Source: Natronospirales bacterium
GTDB lineage: Bacteria > Pseudomonadota > Gammaproteobacteria > Natronospirales > REEB76
Direction of reading: 5' to 3'
Assembly (NCBI GenBank): GCA_021792635.1
Contig: JAJYUH010000011.1
Location: forward strand, 1-64,000
Length of the DNA stretch: 64,000 nucleotides
Position 1 is the stretch's first letter, and each line of letters opens with the position of its first letter. Below the pieces are notes generated by a model, which did no database searches, was not told the origin of the DNA, and saw nothing but the letters and a program-made list of their open reading frames with translations. This document shows positions 38,420 to 47,669 of this stretch, in pieces. A program made the translations under genes and the position numbers.

Positions 38420-38824
38420 CTACGGTATGCGGATCTTTCCACCGCCCGGAATGCCGCCCGCTCCGGCGGCACCGCCCAGCCCTGCACCGCTGCCGGGGAT
38501 AACGATGGAGGAGGCGGCTTCGCGACGCATCTCTTCCAGACGTTTCATGGTCTGTTCGATGGCGGCCTTGGCGCCGTCACCGAATTTTTCCGCCGCCTCC
38601 CTGAGCGATTTCGCCTCGATCTCGAAACTGATGGGCAAGGTGCCCACGGGCGTGAGAATCTGGGTCTGACCCACAAACACGACCGGCCGCGTCATATCGG
38701 GACCGCCGTCGCGGGTCACGGGCGTAAGCCGCTGGATGGTGCCGACGCTGCGGTCGGTGAAAATTTCTTCCTGGTACAGATGCTCGGCATCCATGCGAAC
38801 GTCGAGTTCTTTTTCGCTGGCCAT
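38420..38824 (-). CDS. Small conserved protein of unknown function
   Basis: The 134-residue product is soluble, with no signal peptide: SEKELDVRMDAEHLYQEEIFTDRSVGTI, then QTQILTPVGTLPISFEIEAKSLREAAEKFGDGAKAAIEQ (quoted in part) and a Gly-rich C-terminus (GAGLGGAAGAGGIPGGGK). I have the impression of a gammaproteobacterial family of this form, but no function is known to me. The start overlaps no neighbour; GTCACACCGCC precedes it. Confidence 0.7.
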   Translation of the reverse strand: MASEKELDVRMDAEHLYQEEIFTDRSVGTIQRLTPVTRDGGPDMTRPVVFVGQTQILTPVGTLPISFEIEAKSLREAAEKFGDGAKAAIEQTMKRLEEMRREAASSIVIPGSGAGLGGAAGAGGIPGGGKIRIP

Positions 38825-38981
38825 GGCGGTGTGACTCTCGATCAGCTTGCGGTGAAACTGAATCGTACCAGAGTCATGCAGTGCATTGTGGCCTTCAACC
38901 GGTCGCGGGCGCGCTGCCCATGCGCCGCAGCCAGCGATAATGGGATGCCACGGCTTTCCGGAACGTCGGGTTTTCCGTGTA

Positions 38982-40002
38982 TTACACCCCGAATTCGCGG
39001 CCGGTGGCTTCCACCAGCCTGGATATGGCGGGGTAATTCACCTGGCAGATGCGGGGGAACAGGTGGTGTTCGATCTGAAAGTTCAGGTCGCCCGGGAGCC
39101 AGGCGGCCGCGCGGCTGTGCCGGGCGAAATCCAGACTGGATTCCACCCGGTGTATGGCCCAGGGAGTTTCCATGGACCCGGTGTCTGTTTCCGGCAGCGG
39201 GAACTCCGCTCCCTCCACGCAGTGCGCCAACTGGAACACCACGCTCAGTACCACCACCGCTACCGCCGTGGTCACGCCGTAGAATAACGCCACCACCCAC
39301 AGCGGGTGGAGCAGCAGGGGGATGCCGAATGCCAGGGCGAGGAATGTCAGTTTGCCGATGATGAACAGCACCAGTTACCCAGCCGCGCGGGCGCGGGAAG
39401 CGGTTTTCCCCCATGCGTCCGCTGATGGGGTCGCGGAAATCATCGTAGAAATGCCATTTGATGGCCATGGCCACATACAGCGGCCACAGGTACCAGTGTT
39501 GCCAGCGGTGAAACACGCGACGTTTGCTGTGGGGATCCAGCCGGCCGAAGACACCGATGTCTATATCGGTGTCATGCCCGCTGATGTTCACATACAGGTG
39601 GTGGAACACCGCGTGCTTCCAGCGCCATAGGTAGGAACTGCCACCCACCATATCCGGTGTCATGGCCATGAGCTTGTTGACCCAGGCATGGTTCGAGTAA
39701 GCCTTGTGAGAGCCGTCATGCTCGACGTTGAAACCGATCAACACCGCCGCCAGTCCCAGCAGGATCGCCAGCGGCACCGCCTGCCGCCAGGTTATGGCTG
39801 CGAGCACCAGCAGCAGGTATAACGCGGTGAAGCCGGTGAGGATGATGGCGGTCTTCAGGTACCTCTGCGGGCAATCACGCCGGCGCCGTCCGCTGCTGCG
39901 AAAGAACTCCTCCACCCGCCGTCGCAGCTCAACCTGCAACCGGTTATCGTCGTCGAATCGCAATTTTGCATCGGTTTCCGGGGTTTGCATGGGCGGGTCC
40001 AT
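38982..40002 (-). pseudogene. Fatty acid desaturase broken by a one-base frameshift
   Basis: Two frames together encode a complete membrane fatty acid desaturase: the first, from 40002, carries His boxes EHDGSH and HAVFHHLYVN and several hydrophobic segments; the second, ending at 38982, carries LVLFIIGKLTFLALAFG, HCVEGAEFP and the third box QIEHHLFP. The frame changes near 39377, where the minus strand reads TGGGTAACTGG; removing that single T gives TGG-GAA-CTG-GTG and a continuous protein of about 339 residues. A start at 39990 is also possible. A sequencing error, or a recent mutation, would look the same. Confidence 0.82.
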
Positions 40003-40215
40003 AAGACGCTCTTGAATCACTTGCTGGTGTAACAGCGCCGCATCTTTACGCTTGACGCATGCAATCATGCGTAGCAACTGCTCGACGGCAGTATCCTGAT
40101 TCAGCGCATTAAATTCAAAGTGGTGCGAAAGCCGCTGATTGAAGGACAAGTCGGTAGGGCTTCACGTACAATCCTGCCTGTGCGGAAACGCATGAATCAG
40201 CGGGAGAGGGACTGC

Positions 40216-41346
40216 ATGGCAAAGATCGCGGTGCTGGGTGCCGGCATGGTGGGCGGCGTGATTGCGCGGGATTTGGCGCGGAAACAACACATTACCTCGG
40301 TGGATATCAACGAGGCGGCACTGGCGCGGCTGGCGGAAAAGGGCATAAACACGCACAGGCTGGATAGCGGCGACGCGCGCGCGCTCACGGCATTTGTGCA
40401 GCCGTTTGATCTGGTGGTGTGTGCGGTGCCCGGATTCATGGGCTACCGTATATTGAAAACGCTCATCGAAGCCGGCAAGAACGTGGCGGATATTTCTTTT
40501 TTTCCCGAAGATGCGCTGGAGCTGGATGCGCTGGCAAAACGCAAGGGCGTCACCGCGTTGGTGGATATCGGCGTGGCCCCGGGTATGGATAACCTCATTC
40601 TCGGCTACCACGATGCACACATGAAAGTAACGCGCTTCGAGTGTCTGGTGGGCGGGCTGCCGAAACACCCCAGGCCGCCGTTCCTGTACAAAGCACCGTT
40701 TTCACCCATTGACGTCATCGAGGAGTACATCCGCCCCGCGCGCCTGCAACGCGGCGGCAAGCCGGTGACGCTGCCGGCGCTTACGGAACGGGAAATGGTC
40801 GAGTTCGAAGGCGTCGGCCGGCTTGAAGCCTTCAACACCGACGGCCTGCGTTCGCTGCTCAAGACCATGGCGCACATCCCGGACATGACGGAGAAGACGC
40901 TGCGCTACCCGGGCCACGTGGCGCTCATCGAAGCGTTGCAGCAGGCGGGCTTCTTCGGCGAACAGCCGCTGGACATCGGCGGCAGCCGGGTGCGGCCGCT
41001 GGAGGTGGCGGCGAAGCTGCTGATGGATCAATGGAAACTGGCACCGGGTGAAGCGGAACTCACCGTCATGCGCGTGACCGTGGAGGGCGTGGAGCATGGC
41101 AAGCGCCTGCGCCATGTCTGGGAAGTGCATGACGAATACGATGCCGCGAGCGGCTTCTCTTCCATGGCGCGTACCACCGGCTTCACCTGCGCGGCCGCCG
41201 CCAGCCTGCTGCTGGAGGGCGGGTTCCGCGAACCGGGTGTGCATCCACCGGAGCGTGTCGGTCGGCATGACAGTTGCTTCAGCTTCATTTGCGATTACCT
41301 GGCCGCGCGCCAGGTGAACTACCGGCATGTCGTGCGGGCGTCGTGA
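40216..41346 (+). CDS. Saccharopine dehydrogenase-like protein
   Basis: The 376-residue protein has an N-terminal Rossmann fold (AKIAVLGAGMVGGVIARDLA) and continues with DLVVCAVPGFMGYRILKTLIEAGKNV-type sequence, typical of the saccharopine/carboxynorspermidine dehydrogenase family, and the middle LVDIGVAPGMDNLILGYH. The family includes lysine and polyamine pathway enzymes; the exact reaction is not evident. ATG 40216 is preceded by GGGAGAGGG. It is divergent from the broken desaturase. Confidence 0.85.
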   Translation: MAKIAVLGAGMVGGVIARDLARKQHITSVDINEAALARLAEKGINTHRLDSGDARALTAFVQPFDLVVCAVPGFMGYRILKTLIEAGKNVADISFFPEDALELDALAKRKGVTALVDIGVAPGMDNLILGYHDAHMKVTRFECLVGGLPKHPRPPFLYKAPFSPIDVIEEYIRPARLQRGGKPVTLPALTEREMVEFEGVGRLEAFNTDGLRSLLKTMAHIPDMTEKTLRYPGHVALIEALQQAGFFGEQPLDIGGSRVRPLEVAAKLLMDQWKLAPGEAELTVMRVTVEGVEHGKRLRHVWEVHDEYDAASGFSSMARTTGFTCAAAASLLLEGGFREPGVHPPERVGRHDSCFSFICDYLAARQVNYRHVVRAS

Positions 41347-41492
41347 GCCTTCCCTTGATTTGAATTCCGGCACACGACGCGGATGCGGACAATGATCGCT
41401 GCCGAACACCCGCGCCCGCGGGATTCCGGCGCATGCGGGAGGGCGTATTCAGGCGTAAAATACCCGCCCTTTTCCCGTGACTGGATTGAGCC

Positions 41493-41795
41493 ATGGATAC
41501 CGAAGTTCCCGCATTATTTGACGAGGCCGCGCGCCAGGCAGTGGAGCTGGCCAACAACTTCGCGGACGCGCATCCGGAAGCCGATATATGGGATATCGCC
41601 GACGGCATGCTGGCCGGCGCGGTGCACTTCTGGCTCTACTCGCGTCAGCCCTGCGACGATCCCATGTGCGAGGATTGTGCACCGGTTTCCACCGCGGAGC
41701 TGCGCCAGACGGCGCTCAAGCAGCTGATCCGGCAGTTCTCGGAAGAAAGCGACTACTACCATACTCCGACGGATTCCAACGCCGCCTGGGCGTGA
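41493..41795 (+). CDS. Small acidic protein with a Cys cluster, unknown function
   Basis: The 100-residue product is acidic (DTEVPALFDEAARQAVELAN) and contains RQPCDDPMCEDCAP, a C-x4-C-x2-C group that could bind metal. It has no membrane segment. A TAAAAT -10-like box lies at 41456-41461. It is followed after 34 bases by a second Cys-rich protein. Function unknown. Confidence 0.7.
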   Translation: MDTEVPALFDEAARQAVELANNFADAHPEADIWDIADGMLAGAVHFWLYSRQPCDDPMCEDCAPVSTAELRQTALKQLIRQFSEESDYYHTPTDSNAAWA

Positions 41796-41829
41796 CGCGC
41801 CCCCTCCACCCCGCTACTTCTTACTGAAG

Positions 41830-42144
41830 ATGGCCGGCACCTTCGTCTGTTGGAAATGCGGTGCATCCCTGACGGATGTGCCCATGCCGCTGTCGCGGAT
41901 TTCCGGGTGTTTGGCCTGTTGTGCGGAACTGCATGTGTGCCGGATGTGCGGGTTCTTCGATGCGCGCAAAGCGGAGAGCTGTCGCGAGGAGCGCGCTGAT
42001 CCGCCACAGGACAAGCAGCGCGCCAATTTCTGCGAGTATTTCCAGCTGCGGCCGGATGCGTATCAGGCGAAAGACGATACTCCCGCGAACCAGGCAAGGG
42101 ATGAGCTGGAAAAGCTGTTTGGATCGAAACCTGCATCACGGTGA
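41830..42144 (+). CDS. Zinc-ribbon-like Cys-rich protein
   Basis: The 104-residue product has FVCWKCGASL at the N-terminus, GCLACCAELHVCRMCGFFD in the middle, and further Cys residues in SCREERAD and NFCEYFQLRPDAYQ. The pairs CxxC...CxxC make a likely zinc ribbon. I have the impression that similar proteins occur in other gammaproteobacteria, with no assigned function. It probably forms one unit with the gene at 41493. Confidence 0.75.
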   Translation: MAGTFVCWKCGASLTDVPMPLSRISGCLACCAELHVCRMCGFFDARKAESCREERADPPQDKQRANFCEYFQLRPDAYQAKDDTPANQARDELEKLFGSKPASR

Positions 42145-42767
42145 AAACCGCCGGCCGCGGCCAAGGTAACAAGGGTTAGAATTGATCGGTATGGGTTGCA
42201 ATGCCTTAAACGGCCGAAAGCGGTCTCTCGAAGTGCCCAGGATAACAGCTTCGCGTGCTTATGATAAATATCACGCAGTACAAATTGGCCGTGTTGATCT
42301 CGTTCGCTTGATGTATTGTGCGAGACCTTAAAACCGGATACCGGGGGTACATCAGCGTCGGCTTTGATCCAATTGGCGCGAAGGTTACGGTTTCTCCATT
42401 CAGGTCAACCGCTTGTTATAAATTCTGAGATCGCCGACTTCTCCGTTGCTAATGTGACCGGATCTCAGGGATGAAAAAAACAACTACTCCCAACACTGCC
42501 CAGGCAGCGACCGAAAACCAGAACGAAAAGGGCGGGAGTATGGTCAGAAGAGTGTTTCCCTCGGTTCCTTGTCACCGCATTCCGCCGTTGTCCGTTCGAC
42601 GAGTGCCGGCGATAACGGGGTGGGGTCTATGCGCACCCCGGCGGCCCCTAAAGTCGCTCAGTCATGGCCACTGGTCCTGATGCCTGAAAGCAAACGGTCA
42701 CGACTGTCCGCTTCCGGGGTTCTTTGGGGATACCAAGCCGAAAGTGAATTCTGGCGTTCCTTATCAG
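42145..42767. other. 623-base stretch without a recognisable gene
   Basis: The left part (42170-42470) is less GC-rich than its surroundings and has no long open frame. An ATG at 42471 opens 69 codons (KKTTTPNTAQAATENQNEKGG, then a basic tail), but there is no ribosome site and the tail looks noncoding. TTATAAAT at 42415-42422 could be a -10 box. No known RNA or transposase was seen. Confidence 0.5.
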
Positions 42768-43205
42768 TCAATGGACGTATTGCCGCGCCCATTGCAGGAA
42801 CCGAGTCAGCGGCAAGGCGCCGGATATGCGGCCGACTTCGCTGCCGTTGCGGAACGCGATCAGGGTGGGGATGCTGCGGATGCCCAGTTTCGCGGCGGTC
42901 TGCGGATTCGCATCGGTATCCAGCCTGGCCAGACGGAAATCCGGTTCCAGCGTCTGCGTCGCCTGTTCGAAGACCGGCGCAAACATTTTGCAGGGGCCGC
43001 ACCACTCCGCCCAGCAATCCACGATGACAGGCAGGTCGGTCCCCGCGATGACCGCCGCGAAATTGCCGTCGCCAAGCTGTGCGGGGCGGCCGGAAAAAAG
43101 CGGCGTGCCACACTGACCGCATTTCGGTCCGTGGTTACGTTTGTCGGCGGGAACGCGATTCCTGGCGCCGCATTGCGAGCAGGTTATGTGCAGGATGTCA
43201 GGCAT
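42768..43205 (-). CDS. trxC: Thioredoxin 2
   Basis: Thioredoxin 2 reduces protein disulfides in the cytoplasm. The 145-residue protein has the N-terminal zinc finger (CSQCGAR and CGQCGTPLF) that separates TrxC from TrxA, and the active site DCWAEWCGPCKMF. ATG 43205 follows GGAGG by 6 bases; a frame open from 43253 is not needed. It is monocistronic. Confidence 0.93.
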   Translation of the reverse strand: MPDILHITCSQCGARNRVPADKRNHGPKCGQCGTPLFSGRPAQLGDGNFAAVIAGTDLPVIVDCWAEWCGPCKMFAPVFEQATQTLEPDFRLARLDTDANPQTAAKLGIRSIPTLIAFRNGSEVGRISGALPLTRFLQWARQYVH

Positions 43206-43289
43206 GGAGACCTCCGCCGGGTGCTTACCCGACATGGAGGCGGCAATGGACATTTCAAACCGGTTGCGCGGATGTCCCCGGCCTGGCCG

Positions 43290-43787
43290 CTAGTCCGTAT
43301 AGCGGATCAGGCGTATGCGATAACGCACCCGGCCTGCGGGGGTCGCCACTTCCACTGCGTCATGCAGGGTTTTCTTGAGCATCGCCCGGGCCAGGGGTGA
43401 GTCAATGCTGATGCAATGCTTCCCGGGGTCCAGTTCATCGGCGCCCACGATGCGGTAGGCAGTCTGTGTGCCGGCGGCGTCTTCCACGGTCACCCGCGCA
43501 CCAAAAAACACCCGTGCCTTATCCGCGGGCGGATCGGAAATCACATGCAGGACCGGCAGGCGCTGCTGCAGGTAGCCGATGCGTTGGTCTATTTCCCGCA
43601 GTTCCTTCTTCCTATATATGTATTCGGCGTTCTCCGAGCGATCGCCTTCCGCGGCGGCGGCGGTCAGCGCCCGGGTCACGTCCGCGCGCCGCTGCCACAG
43701 GTTCCTGAGCTCATCCTCCAGCAACCGGTAACCCTCCGCGGTGATGTAGGGTGAGGAGTCGGGAGGGGGGGGTCGCCAACGGCCCAT
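43290..43787 (-). CDS. greB: Transcription elongation factor GreB
   Basis: GreB rescues backtracked RNA polymerase by stimulating cleavage of long 3-prime RNA. The 165-residue product has the coiled coil (LLEDELRNLWQRRADVTRALTAAAAEGDRSENAEYIY, acidic tip EGDRSENAEY) and the C-terminal FKBP-like domain with ISIDSPLARAMLKK. ATG 43787 is chosen because upstream residues are not family-like. A TATAAT box lies at 43818-43823 on the minus strand, with no good -35. Confidence 0.92.
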   Translation of the reverse strand: MGRWRPPPPDSSPYITAEGYRLLEDELRNLWQRRADVTRALTAAAAEGDRSENAEYIYRKKELREIDQRIGYLQQRLPVLHVISDPPADKARVFFGARVTVEDAAGTQTAYRIVGADELDPGKHCISIDSPLARAMLKKTLHDAVEVATPAGRVRYRIRLIRYTD

Positions 43788-43975
43788 GGTTCTGTATGCC
43801 GAAATTGAATGCGGACGATTATAGTGACTGCGGCGGCAGCGGCGATTCCGGGGTGACGGACGGCATGCACAGCGCACACGCTGACTCGGTATGCCGGTGA
43901 CCGCAGGCAGGATAACCAGCCCCGACCGTGCAGGCGGCTGTGCCGCCCGGACCCTATCGCCCGCGGTAGAGCCAC

Positions 43976-44404
43976 TCAAGTGACGATGTACTGCCGCAGC
44001 GACTCCGCCTCCTGGGTTTTTTCCTGCAGCATCGCTTTCACCAGGTCACCGATGGAGACGACACCCACGAATTCGCCGTCGCGCAATACCGGCATGTGAC
44101 GGAAACGCTTGCGGGTCATGGTGCCGAGTACTTCCTCCACGCGCGCGTCGGGGCCCGTGGTTTCCACGTTACGCGTCATGATTTCTGCTACGCTCATTTT
44201 TCCAAGTGCAGCGCCGTGTTCGGCGTAGCGCCGCAGGATGTCGCGTTCCGTCAGAATACCCGCAATCATCCCTTTGGAGCCGGTGACGACGATCGCCCCA
44301 ACATGGTTGTCACACATGGTTTTGACGGCGGCGGTGATGGTGACGTCCTTGCCGGTGGTCACCGTATGCCAGCCCTTGATGTTCAGTACGTCCGAGAGAT
44401 ACAT
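43976..44404 (-). CDS. CBS-domain pair protein
   Basis: The 142-residue product consists of two CBS domains: DVTITAAVKTMCDNHVGAIVV with IAGILTERDILRRY, and DARVEEVLGTMTRKRFRHMPVL with FVGVVSIGDLVKAML. Such stand-alone pairs bind adenosyl nucleotides and act as sensors. It lies after the DUF998 gene on the same strand and probably is a separate unit. Confidence 0.9.
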   Translation of the reverse strand: MYLSDVLNIKGWHTVTTGKDVTITAAVKTMCDNHVGAIVVTGSKGMIAGILTERDILRRYAEHGAALGKMSVAEIMTRNVETTGPDARVEEVLGTMTRKRFRHMPVLRDGEFVGVVSIGDLVKAMLQEKTQEAESLRQYIVT

Positions 44405-44495
44405 GGTTTTGCCCTCCCTCTGCCTTCCCTAACAGACTGCTGCAAGCATAGTCCAATCTGCTTGCGCTTTCATTCCGCAGCCGGTCGGGACCGGC

Positions 44496-45149
44496 TCACC
44501 GGGCGCGGTCCCTCCGACCCCCATGGTCTGCGTCTCCGCCTCTGCGCTGCAGCCGCCAGGAGACCAGACCGAGCCACAGCAGTATCAGCATGATAGTCAG
44601 TTTCTCCATGAAACCCCGCGCCGGGATAGGGGCGAGGGCGTACACCCACAGCACGATAAACTCGAACACCGCCAGTTCCCTGGCGGCACGGAGGCGCGGC
44701 CGCCAGGCCGGGTCATACCGGAAACGCCACGACTGAATCAGCATGGCCACACTGGTGGCGATGAAAGCGAGTGCCGCGGCGAGGATATGGATGATGCCAT
44801 ACGTGGTCAGATGGCCATGGGTATCCGTGGGCGAGAGGGCGGTGACCACCACACCCGCCGCGCCCAGGATGAAGAGTACCAGGGTCGCGGCCGTGCGTGC
44901 CCGTGGGGCGCTGCCGGCATAACAGCCGATGGCGAGCAGCACGATGGCGGCGGCGAGAGCGTAGAAGGCGCCATGCAGCCAGCCGTTGTAAGGGCCAAGC
45001 AGGTAAAAGCTCAGCGGTGTGTCCATGAAACTGTAATCGGGACGCAGCCACTGCAATGCGGCGGACACCGTGAAGAAGAACAGCACACCCGGCAGGGAAA
45101 GGCGGCCCAACCAGCGGCAATACCGCGGGGGCGTGTATTTTGCGCACAT
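44496..45149 (-). CDS. DUF998-like six-helix membrane protein
   Basis: The 217-residue protein has six hydrophobic segments (for example LSLPGVLFFFTVSAALQWL, AFYALAAAIVLLAIGCYAG, LVLFILGAAGVVVTALSP, IIHILAAALAFIATSVAML), matching DUF998. Its function is unknown. The gene is divergent from the metallopeptidase-like gene, with only 19 bases between the two starts, and the ATG is preceded by TATCATAAAGAC, so it may be leaderless. Confidence 0.75.
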   Translation of the reverse strand: MCAKYTPPRYCRWLGRLSLPGVLFFFTVSAALQWLRPDYSFMDTPLSFYLLGPYNGWLHGAFYALAAAIVLLAIGCYAGSAPRARTAATLVLFILGAAGVVVTALSPTDTHGHLTTYGIIHILAAALAFIATSVAMLIQSWRFRYDPAWRPRLRAARELAVFEFIVLWVYALAPIPARGFMEKLTIMLILLWLGLVSWRLQRRGGDADHGGRRDRAR

Positions 45150-45168
45150 GTCTTTATGATAATGGCCT

Positions 45169-45687
45169 ATGGTCTTCAGTTATTACCATCGCCTGAGCGC
45201 GAAGCACAAGCGTATCTATCTTGCCAGCGACCGGATCGAGACCATCACCTTGCCCGACCCCGCACCGCTGCGGCCCATTGCGGCAAGACTCGGCGGCGCA
45301 TTGCGGACGGACAAGCGGGTGGCGGTGGAATCCGTATGCAATGAACTCGCCGCCGGCATGCTGCGGCAGCTCCAGACACCGCCGGCGCAGATTAAAGTCA
45401 TGGCGGCAAGGCCTGCCAATGATTACGGCGAGCTGCACGGTTTTTATGAAGGGGTGGAGGGCAGGCTCAAGCTGGCCAAGATCACCTTATGGATGCGTAC
45501 CGCGCAGAAGAAACAGGTAGTGGCATTCCGCAGTTTCCTGCGCACGTTTCTGCACGAGCTCTGTCACCATCTGGATTACGAGTATCTGACGCTCGAGGAT
45601 TCCTTCCACACGCAGGGGTTCTATAAGCGCGAGTCAAGCCTGTTTCACCAGCTCGTACTCGGAGATCCGCGGACCCGGGTCAAATAG
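45169..45687 (+). CDS. Metallopeptidase-like protein with HExxH motif
   Basis: The 172-residue soluble protein contains FLHELCHHLDYEY near residue 126, an HExxH zinc site, followed by TQGFYKRESSLFHQL, which may supply a further ligand. N-terminal part: YYHRLSAKHKRIYLASDRIE. It may be a zinc peptidase or an inactive relative. No signal peptide. A TATGAT box ends 8 bases before the ATG, so translation may begin near the RNA 5-prime end. Confidence 0.7.
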   Translation: MVFSYYHRLSAKHKRIYLASDRIETITLPDPAPLRPIAARLGGALRTDKRVAVESVCNELAAGMLRQLQTPPAQIKVMAARPANDYGELHGFYEGVEGRLKLAKITLWMRTAQKKQVVAFRSFLRTFLHELCHHLDYEYLTLEDSFHTQGFYKRESSLFHQLVLGDPRTRVK

Positions 45688-45850
45688 GCGCGGGCGGATA
45701 CTGCCTGCAAGCGGTCCGGCGATGGCCGTCACCCGGGCCTTTCACGCGATATCCGCTCACGAGAGTTTCCCGCAGGGCTTCCGGCCCCTGTAAAATACCC
45801 TGCGGGGCGCCAAGGCCCCGGCTTTCCATCCGTCTTTCAGGAGTTTGCGC

Positions 45851-47647
45851 GTGGCCAGCTATACCGCCCCTCTGCGGGACATGCAGTTTGTATTGAATGA
45901 GCTCGCGGACCTTGCGGGTGTGGCCCGGCTTCCCGGTTACGGGGATGCCACGCCCGAAGTGGTGGAGACGGTGCTGGACGCGGCCGGCAAGTTCGCCGCG
46001 GATGTGCTCGCGCCGCTCAATGCCGCCGGTGACAGGGAAGGCGCGAAGCTCGGTGAGGACGGAGTGGTGACGACGCCCAAGGGCTTCAAGGATGCGTACA
46101 CGCGTTACGTGGCGGATGGCTGGAACGCGCTGGCGCTGCCGCCGGAATACGGCGGGCAGGGGCTGCCGCAACTGGTTTCCGCGCCGGTGCAGGAAATGTG
46201 GCAGGCGGCGAACATGTCTTACGCACTCTGTTCTTTGCTTACGCAAGGTGCCGTGGAAGCGCTCATGCTGAGAGGTTCCGATGAACTCAAAAAGCGCTTT
46301 TTACCCAGGATGGTGGCCGGCGAGTGGACCGGCACCATGAATCTCTCCGAGCCGCAGGCGGGTTCCGATCTGGCGGCGGTACGTTGCCGCGCGGAACGTG
46401 CAGGCGATCATTACAAACTCACCGGCCAGAAGATTTTTATCACCTACGGCGAGCACGACTGGACCGATAACATCATCCACATGGTGCTGGCACGCACCGC
46501 GGATGCCCCCGCAGGGGTGAAGGGCATCTCCATGTTTCTGGTGCCAAAATTTCTGGTGAATGCAGACGGCTCGCTGGGCAAGCGCAATGACGTGCATTGT
46601 GCCTCCATCGAACACAAACTCGGCATCCATGCCAGCCCCACGGCGGTGATGTCCTACGGCGACCGGGGCGGTGCGATCGGCTACCTCGTCGGCGAAGAGA
46701 ACCACGGACTCGAATACATGTTCATCATGATGAACCTGGCGCGTTTCAGCGTGGGCCTGCAGGGCTTGGGGATCGCCGAGCGCGCCTGGCAGCAGGCGCG
46801 GGCCTATGCCCGGGAGCGCGTGCAGGGCGCCGACATCGGCGAGCGTCACGGCAAACCGGTGCCCATCATCCGTCATCCGGATGTGCGGCGCATGCTCATG
46901 AGCATGAAGGCGCGCATCGAAGCCATGCGCGCGGTGGCCTATGTCACGGCCGCGGGCCTGGACCAGGCCATGCGCAATGCGGATGAAAAGATGCGCGTCC
47001 AGGCACAGGCCTTCGTGGATTTCCTGATCCCGGTAGTGAAAGGCTGGTGCACGGAGAGCGCCATTGACATCACCTCCCTCGGCATCCAGATCCACGGCGG
47101 CATGGGCTATATCGAGGAGACCGGCGCCGCGCAGTATTTCCGCGATGCGCGCATCAGCACCATCTATGAGGGCACCACCGGCATCCAGGCGAAGGACCTG
47201 GTGGGCCGCAAGATCGCCCGCGATCAGGGCGCAACCGCCAAGGCGCTCATCGCCATGATGCGCACCCTGGATGGGGAGCTGTCCAAAGCAAAGGACGAGA
47301 ATCTGCAGGCTATACGCGCGCGACTCACCACCGGCATCAACGCGCTGGAAGAAGCGATGCACTGGCTGGTGACCCATTACGCTGAAAACGTGAAAGCGGC
47401 TGCGGCCGGTTCGGTACCGTTCCTGAAACTCGCCGGCATCGTCACGGGCGGCTGGCAAATGGCGCGTGCCGCGCTCATTGCGCAGCACAAGCTCCGGGCG
47501 GACACGGGGGATGTGCGTTTCTATCGGGCCAAGCTCGGCACGGCGCGCTACTACGCGGACTACGAACTCACCCAGGCACCAGGGCTCAAGGAAGCCATCG
47601 TCGCCGGCGCTGTGGGCATCCTCGCCCTTTCTGAGGATCAGTTTTAA
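45851..47647 (+). CDS. DmdC-like acyl-CoA dehydrogenase
   Basis: The 598-residue protein is a long acyl-CoA dehydrogenase with an extra C-terminal domain. It has MNLSEPQAGSDLAAVR (FAD/substrate region), KIFITYGEHDWTDNIIHMVLAR, QIHGGMGYIEETGAAQYFRD and the catalytic Glu in STIYEGTTGIQAKDL. The start SYTAPLRDMQFVLNEL is shared with 3-methylmercaptopropionyl-CoA dehydrogenase (DmdC) and FadE-like enzymes; the substrate is not certain. GTG 45851 is chosen, with CAGGAG 7-11 bases upstream; TTG two codons earlier is the alternative. It is monocistronic. Confidence 0.9.
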   Translation: MASYTAPLRDMQFVLNELADLAGVARLPGYGDATPEVVETVLDAAGKFAADVLAPLNAAGDREGAKLGEDGVVTTPKGFKDAYTRYVADGWNALALPPEYGGQGLPQLVSAPVQEMWQAANMSYALCSLLTQGAVEALMLRGSDELKKRFLPRMVAGEWTGTMNLSEPQAGSDLAAVRCRAERAGDHYKLTGQKIFITYGEHDWTDNIIHMVLARTADAPAGVKGISMFLVPKFLVNADGSLGKRNDVHCASIEHKLGIHASPTAVMSYGDRGGAIGYLVGEENHGLEYMFIMMNLARFSVGLQGLGIAERAWQQARAYARERVQGADIGERHGKPVPIIRHPDVRRMLMSMKARIEAMRAVAYVTAAGLDQAMRNADEKMRVQAQAFVDFLIPVVKGWCTESAIDITSLGIQIHGGMGYIEETGAAQYFRDARISTIYEGTTGIQAKDLVGRKIARDQGATAKALIAMMRTLDGELSKAKDENLQAIRARLTTGINALEEAMHWLVTHYAENVKAAAAGSVPFLKLAGIVTGGWQMARAALIAQHKLRADTGDVRFYRAKLGTARYYADYELTQAPGLKEAIVAGAVGILALSEDQF

Positions 47648-47669
47648 ACCGCGCAACTCTAATTTAAGA

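Noticed and set aside
42471..42680. A possible peptide gene starting KKTTTPNTAQAATENQ.
   Set aside because: There is no ribosome binding site and the C-terminal half looks like untranslated GC-rich DNA.
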